NCBI GenBank assembly: GCA_023105745.1
Contig: JALGQZ010000002.1
Coordinates: 46,412,497 to 46,476,496, forward strand
Length of the DNA: 64,000 nt
From: Austropuccinia psidii
Lineage: Eukaryota; Basidiomycota; Pucciniomycetes; Pucciniales; Sphaerophragmiaceae
Direction: 5' to 3'
The notes beneath the pieces are model-generated. The model worked only from the letters and a program-made list of their open reading frames with translations. It searched no databases and was not told the DNA's origin. A program made the translations under genes and the position numbers. Below, one piece after another: positions 59,740-64,000 of this stretch (positions within the stretch are counted from its first letter, which is position 1; each line of letters opens with the position of its first letter).

Positions 59740-59924
59740 GGGCTTTGAGTGACATTTTCATGTGACACATGTGACGATTGACGTTGTCTTGACGCTGACG
59801 TGACGTGACCCACTAAATCCAGTGACTATAAAGTGACACTAACGAGACTGAAGCAAGATTTTATACTGACCGCGGTGCGACGTGAAGTCAATCGCCGACG
59901 ATTGACGCAAGATTCGCCCTGGTG
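59740..59924 (-). repeat. CACTA right terminal inverted repeat and subterminal repeats
   Basis: The terminal 46 bp are 59879-59924. The adjoining 140 bp are dense in TGAC/TTGACG/GACGTGACGTGA words, the complement of the ACGTCA repeats at the left end. It ends CGCCCTGGTG before the ACA duplicate. Confidence 0.85.
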
Positions 59925-59927
59925 ACA

Positions 59928-60796
59928 GGAATGTTCTTAACTTGAATAATGATTTACATCATACAATTTCAAGTCATGATGTGGAAACTGCTTGCAATTT
60001 TAAAGACATTCCAAGATTAGAGGAATGGCTAACCTTCAGTGGTGAAGGAGAATATAATCATATGGAATTTATGAAAACAATTGATATGTTCAAAGAAGAC
60101 TTTAACATACCAGATGAATACATAAGTGCCAGATTACACTCATTATTTACCAAATCAGCAAAGAAATGGTATTATAAGATGAGACAAGACCATGGTAAAC
60201 ATTCTTGGCCTTGGTGGAAAGAACAAGTTATTTCCAAATGGGCAAATGATTCCTGGAGATTCAGAATGGAAAATTCTTTTGAAGAAGCCATTTTTAATAT
60301 TGAGAGGGACAGGCCCATGTCTTGGTTTCTTAAACAGAAGGACAGATTAACTGCCCTTCATCCTGATATGTCTGAAACAATGGTACATAAAAGGATATTA
60401 AGAAAATGTGGTGGTGACCTTAAGCATGCTATAAGAAGCAGATGTATTGAGCCTTGCTCTACAGAGGATTATATCAATGCTATGGAGGATATCACTACTA
60501 GAACAAAAATTGGAAGAAATTGGTATAAACCCCCAATAGACAACAAGACTAGTGGGAAACCAATTTCAAAACCAAATAAACCACATGACAGACCTCCTTT
60601 GAAATGTCATAAATGTGGAAGTACAGCTCATTTGGCAAACACTTGTCCCAAAAAGACAAGGGTCAATGAGATAAATATTGAAAAAGTGGAAGACACAAAA
60701 GAAACTGATGTATCTTTACATGAAAGTGATTCTGAACCTTCAGAAGAAGAAGTATTGGAAGAACTTAGTATAGAAAATATTAATGTTTCTTTTTAG
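59928..60796 (+). pseudogene. Gypsy gag, 3' part (capsid-like region and zinc knuckle)
   Basis: Continues the frame of 37892-39002 after the CACTA element. It reads FKDIPRLEEWLTFSGEGEYN, RLHSLFTKSAKKWYYKMRQD, SWFLKQKDRLTALHPDMSET and YINAMEDITTRTKIGRNW, the usual capsid-like region of Ty3/Gypsy Gag. A CCHC knuckle CHKCGSTAHLANTC and an acidic tail follow. A TAG at 60794-60796 ends it; the same frame is open again immediately after, so it either marks a regulated gag/pol stop or, more likely, is a nonsense change. Confidence 0.88.
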
Positions 60797-63700
60797 GTCA
60801 CTGAGGTACATACTCACTTACCACAGTACAGTGATGAATGCATGGATCTCATACATGTGGAAGATGCCAAAATGCAAAAAACCAAACCTGCCAGAGGTAA
60901 AGGTTATACAGCTGGGTCATCTTGTATCACTAATATTGTGATAAATAACATAGAAGCCAAGATACATCTTGACTCAGGTGCTTTTTGCACTTGTGTTGGA
61001 AAAGATTATCTTGACAAGATTTATACCAATTGGCAAGACAAATTGATGCCAATTGAAGGTATAAGATTCAGCAGTGCTAGCCAAAACATGCACCCTTTGG
61101 GTATATTTGAAGCAGCAATAATATTTCCTCATCCTGCAGGAAGTGTAAGATTGAAAGCTGAATTTGTTGTTATGAATAATTGTACTTCACAACACTTTAT
61201 ACTTGGAAATGATTATCTCAATATCTATGGTATTGATATTAATAATCATAAAGACAGATATTTCACTATAGGGGAAAATAAAAGGCAAAAATCTGCTTTT
61301 TCTCCAGAAAGAAGAGAAATCACTGTCATTAAACAAGTGAAAAATGCTAACAAGGACAAATTTGTGTCAGATCAGCTAAGTGAAGCACAAATTAGTCCTG
61401 AATTAACACCAGAAATGAAGGAAGATCTTATTGAAATTTTATTTCAATATAGAGAAGCCTTTGCTTCTGATAATGAACCACTTGGGGCTATAAAAGGCCA
61501 TGAGGTGGACATTATGCTTAATGTGGAAAGGCCTTATCCGCCACTATTAAGAAGACCAGCTTACCCAGCTAGCCCTAGGGCTAGAGAAGCATTAGAAAGT
61601 CATATTAATGAACTAATGAAACTGGGAGTTCTTAGAAAAGTTGGGCACAATGAGGAAGTTGAAGTCACAACTCCAGTGATCATTACTTGGCATAATGAAA
61701 AGTCAAGAATGGTTGGTGATTTTAGAGCACTGAATACCTACACTATTCCAGACAGGTATCCAATCCCTAGAATTCATGAGACTTTAACTCAATTATCCAA
61801 AGCAAGATTTATTACTTCTATGGATGCTCTTAAAGGCTTCCATCAGAATGTTTTAACAGCTCATGCTAAGAAATTATTGAGAATAATTGCTCATTTTGGT
61901 ATTTATGAATATTTGAGGATGCCTTTTGGTATTAAAAATGCACCCTCTCATTATCAGAGAATGATGAATACCATCTTCCCACATGAATTATCAGAGGGAT
62001 GGTTAATCATTTATATTGATGACATTATCATTTGTTCAGAAACCTGGCAATTACATTTAGAGAGACTTTCATTAGTACTTAAGAAAATCTTACAAGTGAA
62101 CATGAAAATTTCTCTTAAAAAGTGTAATTTTGGATTTCATGAGTTAAAAGCTCTAGGACATGTAGTCTCAGGACTGAGCCTTGGTGTTGATAAAAACAAA
62201 GTGGCTGCAGTTTTACTGAAACAAATGCCCCAGAACAAAAAAGAAATGATGTCTTTCTTAGGGTTTGCCAGTTATTACAGGCAACACCTTAAAGATTTTG
62301 CAATCCATGCCAGATCATTATACAGAATTCGTGATCAACAAACTGTTTTTGAAATGACACAGGAGAGAATTCAAGCATATGATAAAATCAAGTATGCCTT
62401 GACCAATGCACCATTATTATTAATTCCAGATTGGAAACTTCCTTTCAAGCTGTATATTGATGCATGTGGTGATGGTTTAGGAGCTGCTCTTAATCAAGTT
62501 CAAATTGTCAATGACAAACCTTATGAGGGTCCAATTTGTTTTATTTCAAGACAAATTAAACCTACTTAGGCCAGATATGGAGCTAGCCAAATGGAGTGCC
62601 TTTGCCTTGTTTGGGCTCTGGAAAAACTTCATTACTATCTTGATGGTAGTGTGTTTGAAGTAATTACTGATTGTAATGCAGTAAAATCACTTCTTAACAT
62701 GAAAACTCCAAACAGACACATGTTAAGATGGCAAATTGCTATACAGGAGTATAGAGGAAATATGACCATAGTACATAAAGCTGGAAATATTCACAAGAAT
62801 GCTGATGGCTTGAGTAGATGGGCATTACCCAATACACCTGACAATCCTTCCTATGTTCCTACAAGTGCAGAACCTCAAATTCCAATTGAAGGAATTAATA
62901 TCACAGATGTTGGAACAGAATTCTTTGATGAAGTTAGAGAAAGCTATAAGCAAGATAAAAATTGCCATATACTTACTTCTCTACTTGACAAAGATTGCAA
63001 AGATGCAGCATTGGCTAATTCTCTGGATGATATTTGGAAAACATCTTATGACAACGGAAGATTCCATTTATTTGATGGTATATTATACCATAGGTCTAAA
63101 CACACATGTGTCATGGTCCTATGTAGTAGAATGTTGATTAACACAATACTACTAGAATGCCATGATAACATTTATTCTGGACATCTGTCTGAAGACAGAA
63201 CAATGGAAAGAATTAAGACATGTGCCTGGTGGCCATCTTGGAGAAAAGATGTAATTGAGTACTGCCACAGTTGTGATATATGCCAGAAAGCCAATAAAGC
63301 TACTGGTAAAAGATTTGGTTTAATGATCCATATTCAAGAACCAAGTACCCCATGGGAAGTGGTTCACATGGATTGAGTAACTGCCTTACCACCTGGAGGT
63401 GATAAAAGTTACAATGCATGTCTTGTTATTGTAGACAGATACAGCAAAACACCAATCTTTTTACCATGTCATAAGGATGACACAGCTATGGATACAGCTC
63501 TTTTAATTTGGAACAGAGTCATATCCCATACTGGTCTCTTTAAAAACATCATTAGTGATAGGGACCCAAAATTTACATCAGCCTTATGGACTAATTTACA
63601 TAAGCTTTTGGGTACAAAATTATCATTCTCAACAGCATACCATCCACAAACAGATGGGTTAGCAGAAAGAATGATTCAAACCCTTGAGGACATGATCAGA

Positions 63701-64000
63701 AGATTTTGTGCTTATGGCCTGGAGTTTAAAGATTCTGACGGCTTTAACCATGATTGGTGTACTCTTATACCAGCATTGGAATTAGCCTATAAGACCTCCA
63801 TCCATGCTTCCACAGGCAAGACTCCTGCAATGTTGGAAAAAGGATGGAACCCCAAACTTTCAGTTGATACTTTGAAGAAAGATCTAGTTGATATTCATCC
63901 AACTGCTTCAAGCTTTAAATTGTTGCTTGATAAAGTGAGGCACCATGCAAATCAAAGCATGAATGATGCCTTTGAATATGCTAAACAGAAATGGGATAAA
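60797..64000 (+). pseudogene. Gypsy pol, three in-frame stops including the gag/pol one, truncated by the window
   Basis: One frame throughout. Protease: [16 protein letters not shown]. Reverse transcriptase: [51 protein letters not shown] and [12 protein letters not shown] (YIDD). RNase [21 protein letters not shown] and [18 protein letters not shown]. Integrase: zinc finger CHDNIYSGH...CHSCDICQ, then the D,D,E core in [19 protein letters not shown] and [19 protein letters not shown]. Stops: TAG at 60794-60796, TAG at 62567-62569 inside the RNase H, and TGA at 63374-63376 right after the first integrase aspartate. No frameshift was seen. The chromodomain or C-terminal tail and 3' LTR lie beyond base 64000. 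Substitution-only damage points to a fairly recent loss. Confidence 0.92.

Larger units (their letters stand above)
39003..59924. mobile_element. 20.9-kb CACTA (EnSpm/Tnp2) DNA transposon with a six-gene cargo
   Basis: The ends are 46-bp inverted repeats (39003-39048 and 59879-59924) with three mismatches, beginning CACCGGGGCGAATCT on the left and CACCAGGGCGAATCT on the right. A 3-bp target duplication ACA flanks it (39000-39002, 59925-59927). CAC termini, a 3-bp duplication and a Tnp2-type transposase are the hallmarks of the CACTA superfamily. Inside are Tnp2 (-), an unrecognised gene (+), an SNF2 helicase (-), a Zn-cluster gene (+), a Tet-like oxygenase (-) and an unrecognised gene (-), with three tandem-repeat arrays. 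The interior is visibly less AT-rich than the flanking Gypsy. The insertion interrupts a Gypsy gag in frame, so both borders are known to the base. Confidence 0.93.
37616..64000 (+). mobile_element. Ty3/Gypsy retrotransposon, split by a CACTA element and truncated by the window edge
   Basis: Gag is at 37892-39002 and 59928-60796, pol at 60797-64000 and beyond, all in one frame once the CACTA element is taken out. Three single in-frame stops (60794-60796, 62567-62569, 63374-63376) are the only interruptions seen in pol. The order protease, reverse transcriptase, RNase H, integrase places it in Ty3/Gypsy. The 3' LTR is outside the window. Confidence 0.9.

Noticed and set aside
39003..59924. Assignment of the large element to the KDZ superfamily
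   Set aside because: The Tet-like gene suggested it, but CAC termini, a 3-bp duplication and a Tnp2 transposase fit CACTA; KDZ elements usually make longer duplications.

Overview
The window looks like a transposon-dense stretch of a basidiomycete nuclear genome, most likely a rust fungus (Pucciniales, Puccinia/Austropuccinia type). The reasons are short GT-AG introns, very AT-rich Ty3/Gypsy LTRs, and Gypsy, Copia and CACTA proteins of the kind that expand in rusts. I recognise no ordinary single-copy host gene. Almost everything is a mobile element, a fragment carried by one, or AT-rich decay. No rRNA, convincing tRNA or CRISPR array was seen.

Layout. 1-8170: AT-rich DNA without genes, partly resembling a Gypsy LTR. 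8171-22359: a large PIF/Harbinger-like DNA transposon with matching ends inside a TAATA direct repeat. It holds a decayed Myb/SANT-like gene, an intron-containing fragment of a Prp2-type DEAH helicase, a 5.1-kb Copia element (12724-17865, 579-bp LTRs, CTTTC target duplication), a fragment of an Ira/NF1-type RasGAP gene, a Tet-like 2OG-Fe(II) oxygenase gene and a stop-broken Harbinger transposase. 22360-28376: LTR-like DNA and a decayed minus-strand Gypsy pol. 28377-35000: AT-rich DNA with two diverged copies of an unrecognised protein. 35000-64000: a plus-strand Ty3/Gypsy element that runs off the right edge. A 20.9-kb CACTA (EnSpm/Tnp2) transposon (39003-59924) splits its gag with a 3-bp ACA target duplication.

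The CACTA element is the most gene-rich part. From left to right it carries a Tnp2 transposase (-), an unrecognised basic protein (+), an SNF2 helicase (-), a GAL4-like Zn-cluster protein (+), a Tet-like 2OG-Fe(II) oxygenase (-) and an unrecognised four-exon gene (-). These are separated by tandem-repeat arrays and recurring 24-30 bp palindromes. The combination suggests, as inference, a self-mobilising element with its own chromatin and DNA-modification tools. The Harbinger element independently carries a second, divergent Tet-like oxygenase, so two unrelated DNA-transposon superfamilies side by side carry the same enzyme class.

Nesting gives relative ages. Copia is inside Harbinger, which appears to lie inside Gypsy-LTR-like DNA; CACTA is inside the right-hand Gypsy gag. 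Copia (5 differences between LTRs) and CACTA (46-bp ends with 3 mismatches) look young. The left Gypsy and the Harbinger transposase are visibly decayed.
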